Shown here: piece after piece, positions 21,556-32,357 of the stretch
Numbering within the stretch: the first letter of the stretch is position 1
Layout: every line of letters begins with the position of its first letter
NCBI GenBank assembly: GCA_016647705.1
Contig: CM028334.1
Coordinates: 12,309,546-12,373,545 of the forward strand
Length of the DNA stretch: 64,000 nt
Reading direction: 5' to 3'
From: Eucommia ulmoides
Taxonomy: Eukaryota > Streptophyta > Magnoliopsida > Garryales > Eucommiaceae
Made by a program: the position numbers and the translations under genes
Notes under the pieces: generated by a model
What the model was told of the DNA's origin: nothing
Database searches by the model: none
Seen by the model: only the letters and a program-made list of their open reading frames with translations

Positions 21556-23690
21556 TGTTGATCCTAAGATTTTGATGGACAATTAAAGGTTGATGTTTTT
21601 AGTGGAACTAATGGTTTGATTAAGTGTTTCAGTTTATTATTTCCAAATGATGAAGATATGATGATAAAAATGATGAAGGATTAAGAGGTTGAAGAATTTG
21701 AAGAATTTAGGAAAAACAACTCAAGTTAAATTTCAATTCTTAATATCCCAATTAGGATCACACACGACACGAAAAGATTTTTAAATAATTTTTATAAATA
21801 TGTGTGTTTTTAATAGGATTTTAATTAGATAAATTATTTTCTCCTATGTGTATTTGAAAAAGAAATATTTATAATTGATTAAAATTGAATTTAAGTATTT
21901 AGTGGAGCTAACCAAGAAAAGAAATTGGTTAAAGGGGAAAAACTGAATTAAAAACGAATCTAGAAAAGTGATCCAACATCCATAAGTTGACAAGTAAATC
22001 GAACGGAGAAAGAAAGAAAACTCTCTGTATCTCTCGGTCGATTGGTAGGTTGATCTGTACTTAAAAATAAACTCTATGTATCTATAAGTCGACAGAGCGG
22101 TCGACCTGTGAAGAGAAATGAAACTCTTTGAATCTTTAGGTCGACATATAGGTTGACCAATGGGCACATAATCTTTGGCTTGGCTACATTCTGAATCGAG
22201 CGGTCGACTGCTGATCTTAGTCGGTTGACTTGTATGTTTGTTTCAGGATATTATAGAATTCCGGATTTTAATATGAAAGTAGCCGTTACTAGCCGTTTTT
22301 TGGTTAGGATGCATGAGAGATTTTAGGGATTTAATATTATTTGAGATATGCTACACATATTATGTTATCCCTATTGATTTGGTTAATTAAGTTTGAATAT
22401 TTCTCAATTTAGTACATATAATTGTTTCTATTCTATTTAATTGTGATTAAGAAATATTTGGAGGACTTAATTGAGAAATTTAAAAGTTATAATTAAGTGA
22501 ATTAACCAAAATGAAGTCTTAATGATATAAGGGGTCTAAAAGAGCAATTTGGTGTCATGATAAATGGGAACTAGCTGTTAGAGAGCTAATTTTAATCCCA
22601 TTTATATAGACATGCATTATTCATATCATAAAGAGAGATTAAGAGAAATCAAGAGATCATATTGAGCTTTTCTAAGAGAAATCATATTGAGTTTTTGTGA
22701 GAGCTTTTCTAAGAGATATTCTTGAGAATCATTTGTTGAAAATCATTGCTGCTACCAAATCTAAAGTAATATCGCTCTAATTATTTTTTTCGGTGGATTC
22801 TGGGTGAGATCTTTCAAATTACTTTCTATATAGTATTGCTTGATTAATTTTTAGAATTTGATCTTTTAGAAATTGTTTTATGATTTTTTATTGAAAATTA
22901 TTTTTTAAACAATTTCTTGAATTAATCTGATTACATGCTACTCATTTTTGTTTAAAATCATATTTTGAGTTTCTCAGTTTTCTATAACTAGTTTTGAGAA
23001 TTAATTGAGTTTTAATTTATCTGGGGTGGTAGAAGTTTCGAGTGAGAAAAATCATTTGTCAATTTTTAATTGTTAAGTTGAGTGACGAATTAAATACTGT
23101 TGGGTATATTTAATCAAATGGTAGTTGGTTTCAGTATCTTCCTGTATAGAGATTGAGGTAGTAATTCTTCCTGAATTGAATTTTTTTGTGTGGATTTTGT
23201 AACGGTTCAATCCTTACCGGGTAAAAGAATATTTGGAGTGTTTTGGGAGGTTTTGATTATTTAGCCTTTATTTTAAAAAGAATTAGGTTATTCTTGAACT
23301 TGTAAAAAGTAGAGATTATTCCTTAGTCTGTGAAAAGGAAATTTTGTAAAGATTGATTCTGAGTCTGTAAAAGAATATTTTTGAGGATTTAGTTCCTATC
23401 TTTAAAGGAATCTTGAGTTTAGCGGGTGTGACTCTCCGTGGGGCTCGGAGGGTTGAATTTGTCAAGAGTAACTTGGTGAATCAGTATAAATTTCTGGTGT
23501 ATTGCAATCTTTACTTTATTTATTTTTATTATTTGGTGCGCACTTAGTTGATTTTATATTTCTGTTGTGATATAAATATAATAATTAATTTAGGATTAAG
23601 ATTAATTATTTGAGTTATTAAAATATTTTTTCTTTGATATTTTTAATTATCCAATTCACCCCCCCTCTTGGGTATCTCACTGGGCCAATA
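21556..23690 (+). repeat. 3' LTR of element B
   Basis: The LTR is 2135 bp, from TGTTGATCC to GGCCAATA. Compared with the 5' LTR, the GTCGAC units at about 21985-22240 are more eroded. There are numerous substitutions, so insertion is not recent. Confidence 0.95.
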
Positions 23691-23712
23691 TGTATTTTTT
23701 TTCTAAAATTTT

Positions 23713-24181
23713 AAATGTTGGATATATTAAGTACTTAATTTTTTAATAATTTTAATTTTAATAAATTTATGTTTGTACTATTTTTTTAAAATTTATTTTA
23801 AAAGTAATTCTCATTTTTTTTTAATTTTTTTTTTCTCTACATCTCTCTCTATTTGTTTTTAGTTAATTATATTTTGCACCGTTGTAGTTAGATCAACTTG
23901 CACTTTGTATCTATGTAGGATTTTCATCACCACTTGCACACCTTATGTTTAAGATTTAAGTACAATGGTTAAATTTTTTATTTACTGTTAAATGGTGAAC
24001 GTCATTAATTAATGTTAAATGACACTTATACCAATCAAAAATTTTAAAAATGACAATGTTTATCCTATTCAAAAAATATAGGGGGTATTGTGTATTTTTT
24101 ATATGTTTCCCTCTCTCTTTACTTCACTCTGTTTATTCTCTGCGTGTTCTTTTGGGTATCATTTGTTGAGTTTTATTTTTA
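23713..24181. other. AT-rich intergenic with a possible MULE-end remnant
   Basis: I see no gene. 'gttaattatattttgcaccg' at about 23863 resembles the type of terminal repeat also seen at about 58046 ('gttaattatactttgccccc'). The two have the same orientation and are too far apart to be a pair. Confidence 0.4.
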
Positions 24182-24215
24182 CTAGTTTTAGACCTGTGTA
24201 TTGTGCGGGTTTAAA
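24182..24215 (-). mobile_element. Helitron-like 3' terminus
   Basis: The minus strand reads a CCCGCACAATACACAGG pseudo-hairpin, then TCTAAAA and CTAG followed by T. It has the same layout as the end at 12392. The 5' end was not found. Confidence 0.5.
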
Positions 24216-24651
24216 AAATTGTAATAAACTCGTAATATTAAAGCATTAAATACATCAGTATCATTTGATTACTTTGGTAACAATATCCAGGAGCAAGTGT
24301 ATAAATTTTAGCAAATAATAAAATTTTGAAAATAAATATAATATTAAAAATTACATAAGTAATAAAAATATATATATATATATATATTTCTACATATTAC
24401 TTTTTACGAACATATTATAAAAATAATAAATAAATAACCATAATTTAAGATTAATTTTATCAATTTTTGCAAGTAAAAAAATTGTAATTTAATTAATTTA
24501 TATCGTATCGATTTTATTTTTCTGGTGGAATTATTATTTGAATCACAATTATTTTTTGAAATAATTTAAAATATGAACCAAAGAATTAATCATATATTTT
24601 TGCATTAATGAAACAAAATAAATATAGCTTGCCACCCATTATTTTATATAT

Positions 24652-24720
24652 AAAAAGGGCAGCCCGGTGTTATAAAGCTCTCGTTATACGCGTGGTCCAG
24701 AAAAGGCTCAGGCCACTTAG
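24652..24720 (-). mobile_element. 3' tail of an Au-type SINE
   Basis: The plus-strand text 'aaaaagggcagcccggtg' and, further on, 'gtggtcc', 'ggctcaggccac' is the reverse complement of the 3' end of the Au SINE family of angiosperms as I recall it (ending CACCGGGCTGCCCTTTTT). The tRNA-related head is absent, so the copy is 5'-truncated. Confidence 0.65.
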
Positions 24721-25339
24721 AATCCTCCAAAAATATTGAAAAATGCATTCTTTAATCTTATTAAAACACTCTCTCTCATTCCACTTTATTAGATATAGAT
24801 ATCTCTCTTTTCTTTTCTTTTTTTTTTCTTTTTTGTTTTTTAATTTGTACTTTTATTTTGAATTTTTCTTTTCTTGTTTTATTCGTGGTAATAAAAAATC
24901 AAAAATAAAAATATATAACTTTTAATAAGTAATAACGTTTTATAAATATCAAAAATTAATATATTATTAAAAATTAAATAAATAATCATAGTAAAATAAT
25001 ATTTCTACAAATTATTTTTTCTAATATAATATAAAATAATAAACAAATAACTATAAAATAAAATTAATTTTATCAATTGTTGCAAATCAACAAATTCTAA
25101 TGTTATATACAAAAAATAAAAAAATAAAATTAGAACCCACCAAAAAGTTTAAAAAATGCATTCTTTAATGGGTAATTTTTTTTGGTCCTCTATAAATACC
25201 CAATTAAGAGTTCAGACCTCCTGACATCATTAATTTAGTTTTTAGACCCTATAAATTTCTTAGGAAAAGGTCTTGTATTTTGGCCCCCTTTTAACGTTTA
25301 TTTACGATTTTGTCATTTTGTCCTATGCAATAAGACAAA
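24721..25339. other. AT-rich intergenic
   Basis: No gene is supported. A 60-codon frame at 24743 is poly-Phe from T-runs. Near 25165-25300 the text 'gagttcag', 'ttaatttagtttttagac' loosely resembles the reverse complement of about 26945-27005, which might be a pair of eroded terminal repeats around 25165-27010. Confidence 0.35.
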
Positions 25340-25830
25340 AATATGCACATATGACGTTAACGTTAACTTAAATATTCAGTAATACACTTTGCATGTATTA
25401 TAAAATTACGATTTGAATTTCACGTTAATGTTAACGCATTTTCATTTTCTTTTTGTGTGTCTCACGTTTACGCATCTTCCTCCTCTGTTTGTATGCATTA
25501 ACGTCAACGTATTTTCATTTTTTTTTTGTGTATGTTCACGTTAACGCATCTTCGTCATCTATTTTTGTGTGCGTTAACATTAACTCATTTTCACCATCGG
25601 ACTGTGAATTTTTGTGTTAACGTACTATATTTTTTGGAGGGTCTGTGCATTAGCGTATTTTGCTTAAACATTTTACGTTAGCGTCCTGTTGCATAATTTT
25701 GTCTTGCGTGCGTTAACATCTACTACCATATGAGATGTTTTATCTTTTTTAGCTGAATGTATGTTTAGGTTGGATTTGTGTTAAAGTTAATGCACATTTT
25801 TTGGATTCTCTTCTATGTTAACGTTAACGT
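25340..25830. repeat. GTTAAC/ACGTTAACG-rich degenerate repeat field
   Basis: ACGTTAACG-type palindromes and one-base variants recur roughly every 20-90 bp. They are embedded in loose repeats of about 75 bp that share 'attttcatttt' and 'gcatcttc'. The field ends in a (GAGAAA)n run at about 25835-25860. It has no ORF. Confidence 0.6.
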
Positions 25831-26099
25831 AAACCAAGAGAAAGAGAAAGAGAAAGAGAATGAGCTCATTGTTGTAAAGCTTTCGAAGAAACCAAACACT
25901 GCCGGTGTCCATGACGACTAGTTAGAGTTTAGAGAAAGAGGTGTTAAAGAGAAGAGAGAGAGAGTTAACCATTGAAAAACATATGGCTGTTCGATTACGC
26001 GACGAAAACCCAAACCTGGGTTTCCAGAACTGAAAAACCAGATCTGGAAACCCAGATCTAAGATCCTAAATGGAGAAAGAGAAAGATTTGGTTTCTTTG

Positions 26100-26208
26100 C
26101 CGCCATTATATTCGACGACAACGTAGTGGAGCTGCCGCCGACGAAGTTTGCGCCGTGTTGGAAATTGGCGTCGATGTTTTTGTACGGATTCAGATACGGG
26201 AGTGTGGC
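26100..26208 (-). pseudogene. GDSL esterase/lipase-like exon fragment
   Basis: Inside a 98-codon minus frame, residues 3-38 read ATLPYLNPYKNIDANFQHGA and continue NFVGGSSTTLS. This resembles the block 'LPYL.aY......HGANFA..gsTi' of plant GDSL lipases. The catalytic GDS and SHD motifs are not present nearby. The rest of the frame is low-complexity. It is probably a captured or relict fragment; the call rests on one block. Confidence 0.45.
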
Positions 26209-26214
26209 CATCAA

Positions 26215-27409
26215 CGTTGCACAAAAAAAAAAAAAAAAATATACAGAAAACCCACAAATCTAAAACACTCATTTCACAAAATCAAACAAAAAAGTCGAAG
26301 AAATGAATGATAAACCCTAAATCATAAGAACAAGAAGAATAGAAGTCAGACCGTAATAGTGGCGTCTCCGAAGCATAGTCTCCAACAACATAAGGCAAGT
26401 AGGGTTATCGTCAACCGTGAGTTCATAACTCTCTCCATAGGTTTTCTTCTCCATCTTCGATTCTCATCTCCATCACTTTCTATTTTTCTGATGTCTTTCT
26501 CCACTTTCTCCATCCCTTAGATTTGAAAATCCAGATCCGAATATTCAAATTTGTATTTTCTAGATTTGGTTTTCAGATCTCATCAATGGCGAAAACCCCT
26601 AAATCCGGCATTGTAAGAAATCAAAATCCCAAAAAAAAAGAGCAAACGAAAACGTCTTTGAAAAGAAAAACTCGAGTTGCGAATTCCCTGGCTAAGGTAC
26701 AACCCAAACTCTGCCGCTCAACTTCGTTGCTATGGTGCTGCCGGTTGTGGGAGAGAGACGAGAGAGAGAGAGAGAAGAGAGAGGGGCTTCTGACTGCGTG
26801 AACAATCTTGTGGCATCGTTGACCAAACCAGTTTATATATATATAGAGAGAGAGACGATAGAGTGAGAGAGTAAACATTAAGGAGTGAATGTTAATGTAT
26901 TAGGTTTGTTCAGGGGTATATGTGATGTTTTATATCCCTTTTTTGTTTGTCAATGACTAAAAATTTAATTAGTTTTGCCTTGAGATCTGAGTTCTAAACA
27001 AACTGTTCGAAATGATTTTTCTCTACATGATCTCTTAAATGAGAATTGAATGATAAAAACCTTTTCTTTAATCTCACTAAAACTTTCTCTCTACTTCCAC
27101 TTTTAAGTATTTAGGTATAGTTTGTTGTGTTCTTTTTTTTTTTTTGAAATCCCATCATTTACAAAATCCTTTGAATTTGTAAAATACCTTACCCAAATGC
27201 AACCTTACTTTTAAGTATCAGCTATAGATATGCGGCAGTAAATTAAAGTGTGTTTTTCTAAGTTTATTCTTTTTCTTTTAAAAAAATATTATTGTTCCTA
27301 GCGTCCCGCTATTGGGTTTTGAGAAGAAGCATCGAAGAGGGTTCTCTGGTCTGGGTATTCTGGGTATTATATTTTTTATTTTTCATATTTACTAGGTATT
27401 TAATTTGTC
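26215..27409. other. intergenic without a recognised gene
   Basis: It contains (GA)n runs (26757-26785, 26841-26860) and a short (TA)n. A Lys-rich 92-codon frame at 26523-26801 ends in the GA repeat and matches nothing known to me. Confidence 0.5.
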
Positions 27410-28511
27410 TGATAAGTATAAAAATGGTCACCCCAACACAACCAATTGAAGACCGCCACGTGTCCACAACTCCCTAGGAAGATCAAGTCATACCAAAGAT
27501 TAAGTGTGAAAATTGCACCAAGCAGAGGGACATCTCCATCCATGTCAACCATCTCAAAGGCCTCAACACACTCCAGAAAGAGTTGGCAAGCCACCACCAG
27601 GATGGTAATTCCTTCTCCATCTCGGCATTCTCCACAACGGTGTCACCCATCTCGAGGATCAACTCCGCAGAGTTCCTCAAGCAAATTCTCCTATTCTTGT
27701 CTCTGGCTACCTGAGAAAGGCAGAGCATAAAGCTCTTCATAACCCCCTCCTCGTCTCCGACTATCCGGGAAAGGCACGGATCAGACTCCTAATCTCGGCT
27801 ACAATAGGATAGTGTCTTCCTTAGTTTATGGGATTGATCATTTTTCCAACCCTAAATATCCCTGAAATATCTCCACAATTATTCTTAAATATCTCCAAAT
27901 ATCCCCAAATATCTCCATGGTTCACTTCCCCAACCATAAATATATCTAAATATCCAAAATATCTTCAAATATGTTCTAACATGGCCAACATAAGAGGCTT
28001 CTTGGCACCCTCTTATTGGCTACATGCCAAGATGGGACATTGATGTGATATTAATTAGACACTAGTCCTTACTTAAGCCCTCAAGCTAATCTACTCCTTG
28101 CCTATAAATAGGAGGACATATAATTGCCCAAAGGTAGATGAATTTTGCTCACTTTTCTCAGCAACTTCCCTATAAATTTTTTCCTCGTATGCTGATTCTC
28201 ACGCCAGAGGGGACACGCCGGGATCATCCCGGTAAGACCTTTGTGCAGGTTTCCAAGTGTTCCCCATTTCAAAACTGCCCCATCTCAAGCTTCGGTTCAT
28301 TTTTCCTCAAGTCTCAAGGTGTTATAGCCATCATCTTCTCGGCCCAGAAGGCTTTTGGGTCCATTTTAATTCAGGACCATCCCTTCTCAACTAGGTACCT
28401 CTCCGCGGATAAGAAGCTCCAAGGATTGAAGATCTCCATTCCAGACCTCTCCAACTCCACCAGTACTAACCAAACCATACCGTTGAGGTCGCCCAAAATC
28501 TGACATCAATA
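27410..28511 (+). repeat. 5' LTR of element C
   Basis: It begins TGATAAGTAT, has a TATA box CCTATAAATA at 28101 and ends GACATCAATA. The sequence after it, CTTGGCCCTGTCAATGAG, is an eroded form of the primer-site region common in Tat-like elements. Confidence 0.9.
27850..27975 (+). promoter_or_regulatory. AAATATC(T) motif array in the element C 5' LTR
   Basis: About ten copies of AAATATCN, most followed by C or T, are spaced roughly 10-15 bp apart. One exact evening element, AAAATATCT, lies at 27957. The array is about 130-250 bp before the TATA box. Confidence 0.45.
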
Positions 28512-28635
28512 GCTTGGCCCTGTCAATGAGAATTGCTACTAAAAGTCTTTCTCTAATCATCTACTCTAATCTTGGCTAGAGGTTAAATGATACAAGGTCT
28601 GGTTAGTATTTGCGATCAAGAGACCCGAATAGCAC

Positions 28636-29829
28636 GATGGATAGTAACCTGACTAGAAAAATATCAAGAATCCTCAGGCCGGATACTAGAACTATCGTCC
28701 CCATCCCGGAAGAAGAAGAAAATGCAATCCCCATTAATCAAGCGGGCCTGTCGACTCCGCCTACAAGAGCTCACGTTGGACTAGCTACCGGAGCTGCAGA
28801 TATAATGTGGATTGATAACTTTGAGCACCAGTTATTCCAATTTCAATCTTGTCTCGAAAATATTCTCTCTCATCTACCACCGGCCCTGGCTTAGGAGGGA
28901 CCGGTTCTCCAGAATGAAGGAGGAAAAGAACACTACCTGCCAGCTGCCCCAAGCCAGTGAGGACTGTCTCTCTAGTATGTAGGGGGTGAGGATCACCACC
29001 AAGGATCGAACCATGTTATCTACTCTGAAGAGCATGTCTCGAGATGACAACATCGTCTGCTCGATTAAGAAGTAAAGGAACAGAATCTAGCCTCGCTGGT
29101 CGCTTTCGATTCTGCATCTTTGCCCTCACAAACTTACCGGACAAGGGATTATCGTGATCACCGTGATCACCAACTAGGAAGAACCTATAGTAACGTCACC
29201 TGTGCTGATCGCAGAGTTCTCTGTGCTAGGGAAGTTGACACTCACTCCTCTCCCATCGAAAGGCAAGGGTCGAGAGTGGCGATCAATCATATGGCGGCCC
29301 CGCCTAAGAGAGAAGCTACATTGGAAAGGCGCATCGCCGAGATGGAGGCGACACTTGTCCAAATACGGGGCCCTGTGGGAGCTGCTGGATTCCCTTCAGG
29401 TATAAGATCCCCATTTGTTAATGATATAGTGTTTGAAGTGGTCCTATATAGATTTCCTAGTCCGCAGATAACCCCCTACGATGGGGCTACAGACCTTGTT
29501 GATCACTTCTAGATTTTTATTACTTTCATGGATATACATATGGACACTATGGTGGTAAGATGTAAATCATTTTCTTTTACTCTCATCGGAATGGCCAACA
29601 CTTGGTTTCGAGAATTGGCCCCAGCCTCGGTCTTATCGTTTACTCAACTGGAACATCTCTTCTTATCCCTGTTCAACTGTTCTCAGAGAAGGCCAAAAAT
29701 GGCGTCCTACCTTCTCGCCCTCCAGCAAGAAATATCAGAAACCTTGGGTGACTTTGTTACCAGATTCCATAGGGAAAGTTTGAGTTGTGGGGGCATTCCG
29801 GACATTGTGGCCCTGAAATCTTTTATTGA
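28636..29829 (+). pseudogene. gag polyprotein of element C, decayed and interrupted by element D
   Basis: It starts MDSNLTRKIS. The Retrotrans_gag core is clear: FPSPQITPYDGATDLVDHF (about 29455-29510), then a stop, FSFTLIGMANTWFRELAP (about 29570-29620), FTQLEHLFLSLF, and LGDFVTRFHRESL (about 29750). This is the typical capsid pattern of Ty3/Gypsy elements. A stop at 28892 and at least one frameshift before 29120 break the N-terminal half. The coding sequence is cut at 29829 by element D. No zinc knuckle is seen after the insert. Confidence 0.8.
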
Positions 29830-30285
29830 TGGGAGAAAATGGGTATAAATAGACAAAATATCTAAAATAAATATCTAATACTGCGCAGAGCTGACCGTCT
29901 CGGCCGTGGGATTCACCGCAATGGCAATGGAGTATGTCGGTTAAAGTTCACCAAGGTGATGGAGAAGGCGGTGGCTGTGAAAAACTTTTTGCCGGTTCAC
30001 CGCCTAGGCGGTGAGGTTTTAGCAACAATGGTGTCTTCTCAGCATCTTTACCGCTGCGACGGTGGGCTTGTTTGCAGAATCTTGCCGCCTTGCTCATTTT
30101 TTCCACCGTTCTCCGACCGTTCTCAATACGATTTAATTGTTTATGCTCCGATTTCATACTATTTCATCCTACGCACTTGCTTTAATACAAAAAGAATAAA
30201 AACATATTAAAACATATAAAAATAACTATAAAACAACTCTCAAACTAAAAAAACGGGTTTGGAAATACGTAGGTAGATCACACCT
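29830..30285 (-). repeat. 3' LTR of element D, truncated
   Basis: It matches 33607-34085, with an AC-rich start and a TATAAATA phrase at 29850. It contains a perfect 16-bp palindrome, CACCGCCTAGGCGGTG, at 29998-30013; the other LTR copy has mutated it. Confidence 0.8.
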
Positions 30286-32200
30286 ATCAATTATCCCAAA
30301 ACTTGGAATTTTGCTAGTCCTCGAGAAAAACACGCACACAATACGAGAAAATATAACAACTAATTACTAAATTGAAAACTAAAAATGAAAAAAATATTAA
30401 AAATAAAAAATGTGTAAGTTTTGATTATCATCTACCGGCCGAAAGATTTTTTCCTCATCGGCCCCCAATCCTATAAAGTTCAAGCATAAATATCACCATA
30501 TGGTGTTCTAGAATTTCAACATTCAAAAATAGTAAGCACCGTTCTAGATCCTGTTTAAGTGTGTGTGATTAAACTCAAATATATTACTATCCATTGATTA
30601 GATGGGATTATCCCTAAATATAATTTATGACTAAAACCTTTAAGGTATAAGGAATCCATATGCCTGACCTGGGATCTATTCTCCACTAATGTAGGCTCAG
30701 AGGTTCTTGAAGATCATTAGGGCTTGGTTCGATTTTGGAATAATGGCCACGGGTATATCGGAAATACAAAACAGGTTAATCATCTTTAACATGACGATAC
30801 CCGAGGCACATGCTTGGCTCTCTCACACTTTCAAAACCCCATAGTTTAATTAGAAACAACCCTAAACATACGTTTAAGAATGTCGTACTCACTTGTCATG
30901 TCAAAAAGAAACGTAAATATTTATTTATTTATTTATTTTTACATAACATACCCCCAAACTCGTTTGAATATTTAAATTTTAGGAGTGTGCAAAAAGGATT
31001 AAGTAACACACCCCCAAACTCATTCGAATTTCTACAATTTTCGGAGTGTGCAAAAATATAAACGACATACGACAAACGAGTACTCGAATACCAAACCGAT
31101 TTAGAAGTTCGTCCTAAACCCAACCGCTCACATCAAGTAGCGAAATGCTAACTTGATTCACTCATAGTGTGCCTTTGGTTTAGCGATAAAGGTTTGGAAA
31201 AAGTTCAATCAGTTAGGGTATTTGATAAATGTTCAGAAATTGGATTGGCATTTTGGCTTCGACAAGGTAACGAGGGATAATGATATTACTTGGTAGGCTT
31301 CAAAAGGCTCAAGCGATCAAATGAATGCCTAAATCATATCTCCTAAACCACATCGCCTAGGATTTCTCCTCGAATTTCCCCCAAATCAAATTCTAGAATC
31401 CCTCTTGTCATAAAATTGAGTGAAGGATAATCGGTTTCAAATCAATTAGATAGTGTTATATTGAGTTTACGTGCTCATGTATTTAGGATCTAAAATAACT
31501 TTTACTAGGACGATACGTTAAGCACACAGAACACACATGAATGAGCTTTACGCTCGACCTCAAAATAATCAGAGGACATAATCATCATCGAGTAAAGGCC
31601 CAGATGACATCACAACTCAACACAAAACAACAACTAAACTAAACAAACTAATCCTAAACAAGCATACATACGATAAAAACAGTAAAACTTAACTAAAAAC
31701 ATAAACACATACTAAACATACTAACACATCACCACCAACTTAACACAGGCATTGCCCAAAATGACCCGTCAGTGATCCCAATAGATAGAATATAGCATGA
31801 AAATAAAGACAGGGGTTTAGACACGTACCTGGAAGGCGAGATGATCTCGTCTCCATTTCAAGTCGATGGAGATGGATTTAATTTATTTATGACCCTGGGT
31901 TACCTCCTAAGAAGCTCTTGGTTTAATGTCCTTCGCCTGACACATGTCCTCAAGACTGGCAAGATATTGCTTTGTTCGGATCAATCTTTCAATGAAATGC
32001 CTCACCGGCTTATGTGTGTGGCGCCGGAACTATAAACGGTTCGAAATCCCGTTGAAAATGATGCATCAATACCTGTCGATCTAATATCGCCAAGGACCTT
32101 GCATAAGAAACAAAAATAAAACTACAAGTGAAAATTATATACAAAAGAAATGCCTAGATTAAAATTAAGTTATTTACTCACAATATTGACAATAATCCAA
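30286..32200 (-). other. internal region of element D, no gene recognised
   Basis: All frames are short. Near 30940-31050 the phrase 'acacacccccaaact' plus a following Ser-Phe-Glu-rich frame occurs twice about 60 bp apart. It looks like a large noncoding retroelement interior. Confidence 0.6.
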
Positions 32201-32204
32201 AACA

Positions 32205-32357
32205 CAACCCTGACAATCGTTACCAAAAACTTGGTCGCGATTGCCAAAAACTGTATTTGACAAACCAATCCCTGGCAACGGCGCCAAAAACTTGGTGGAC
32301 GTTGCCAGAAACTAAATCTGACAACAACCAATCCCGAGCAACGACTCCAAAAACTTG
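32205..32357 (-). repeat. three copies of the primer-binding-site region of element D
   Basis: Three units of about 60 bp each contain 'ccaaaaacttggt' preceded by a tRNA-Asp-like phrase: CCCTGACAATCGTTACCA, CCCTGGCAACGGCGCCA and CCCGAGCAACGACTCCA. The middle one is nearly identical to the 3' end of plant tRNA-Asp as I recall it (CCCCGGCAACGGCGCCA). Read on the minus strand they are successive primer-site-like sequences. Confidence 0.7.

Larger units (their letters stand above)
15587..23690 (+). mobile_element. LTR retrotransposon B, non-autonomous, complete
   Basis: Two LTRs (15587-17700 and 21556-23690) are flanked by the 5-bp target duplication TGTAT (15582-15586 and 23691-23695). Between them are a primer binding site, ORF1, ORF2 and a polypurine tract, about 3.85 kb in all. 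No protease, integrase, RT or RNase H is recognisable. Both ORFs are broken. It is the same family as element A, in the opposite orientation, and it sits in the right terminal repeat of a MULE. Confidence 0.95.
9797..23712. mobile_element. Mutator-like element (Pack-MULE) carrying a DAHP synthase pseudogene, split by element B
   Basis: The plus strand at 9797-9954 matches the reverse complement of 15432-15586 continued at 23696-23712. Both ends contain the phrases TTTTAAAC, AGTAACAGAAT and CAAAATAGTC in the same order and spacing. The right copy is cut precisely where element B and its TGTAT target duplication begin, so the repeat was whole before B inserted. Without B the element is about 5.8 kb. 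It holds a decayed class II DAHP synthase gene with its intron, and no transposase. Long imperfect terminal repeats plus a captured intron-containing gene define a Pack-MULE. I could not see a 9-bp target duplication at the outer ends. Confidence 0.65.

Noticed and set aside
24743..24925. Poly-Phe frame
   Set aside because: Produced by T-runs.
25918..26272. Overlapping 68- and 98-codon frames as full genes
   Set aside because: Only about 36 residues of one frame resemble a GDSL lipase; the remainder is low-complexity.
27446..27740. Frames inside the element C LTR
   Set aside because: Noncoding LTR; the frames are not conserved between the two LTR copies.
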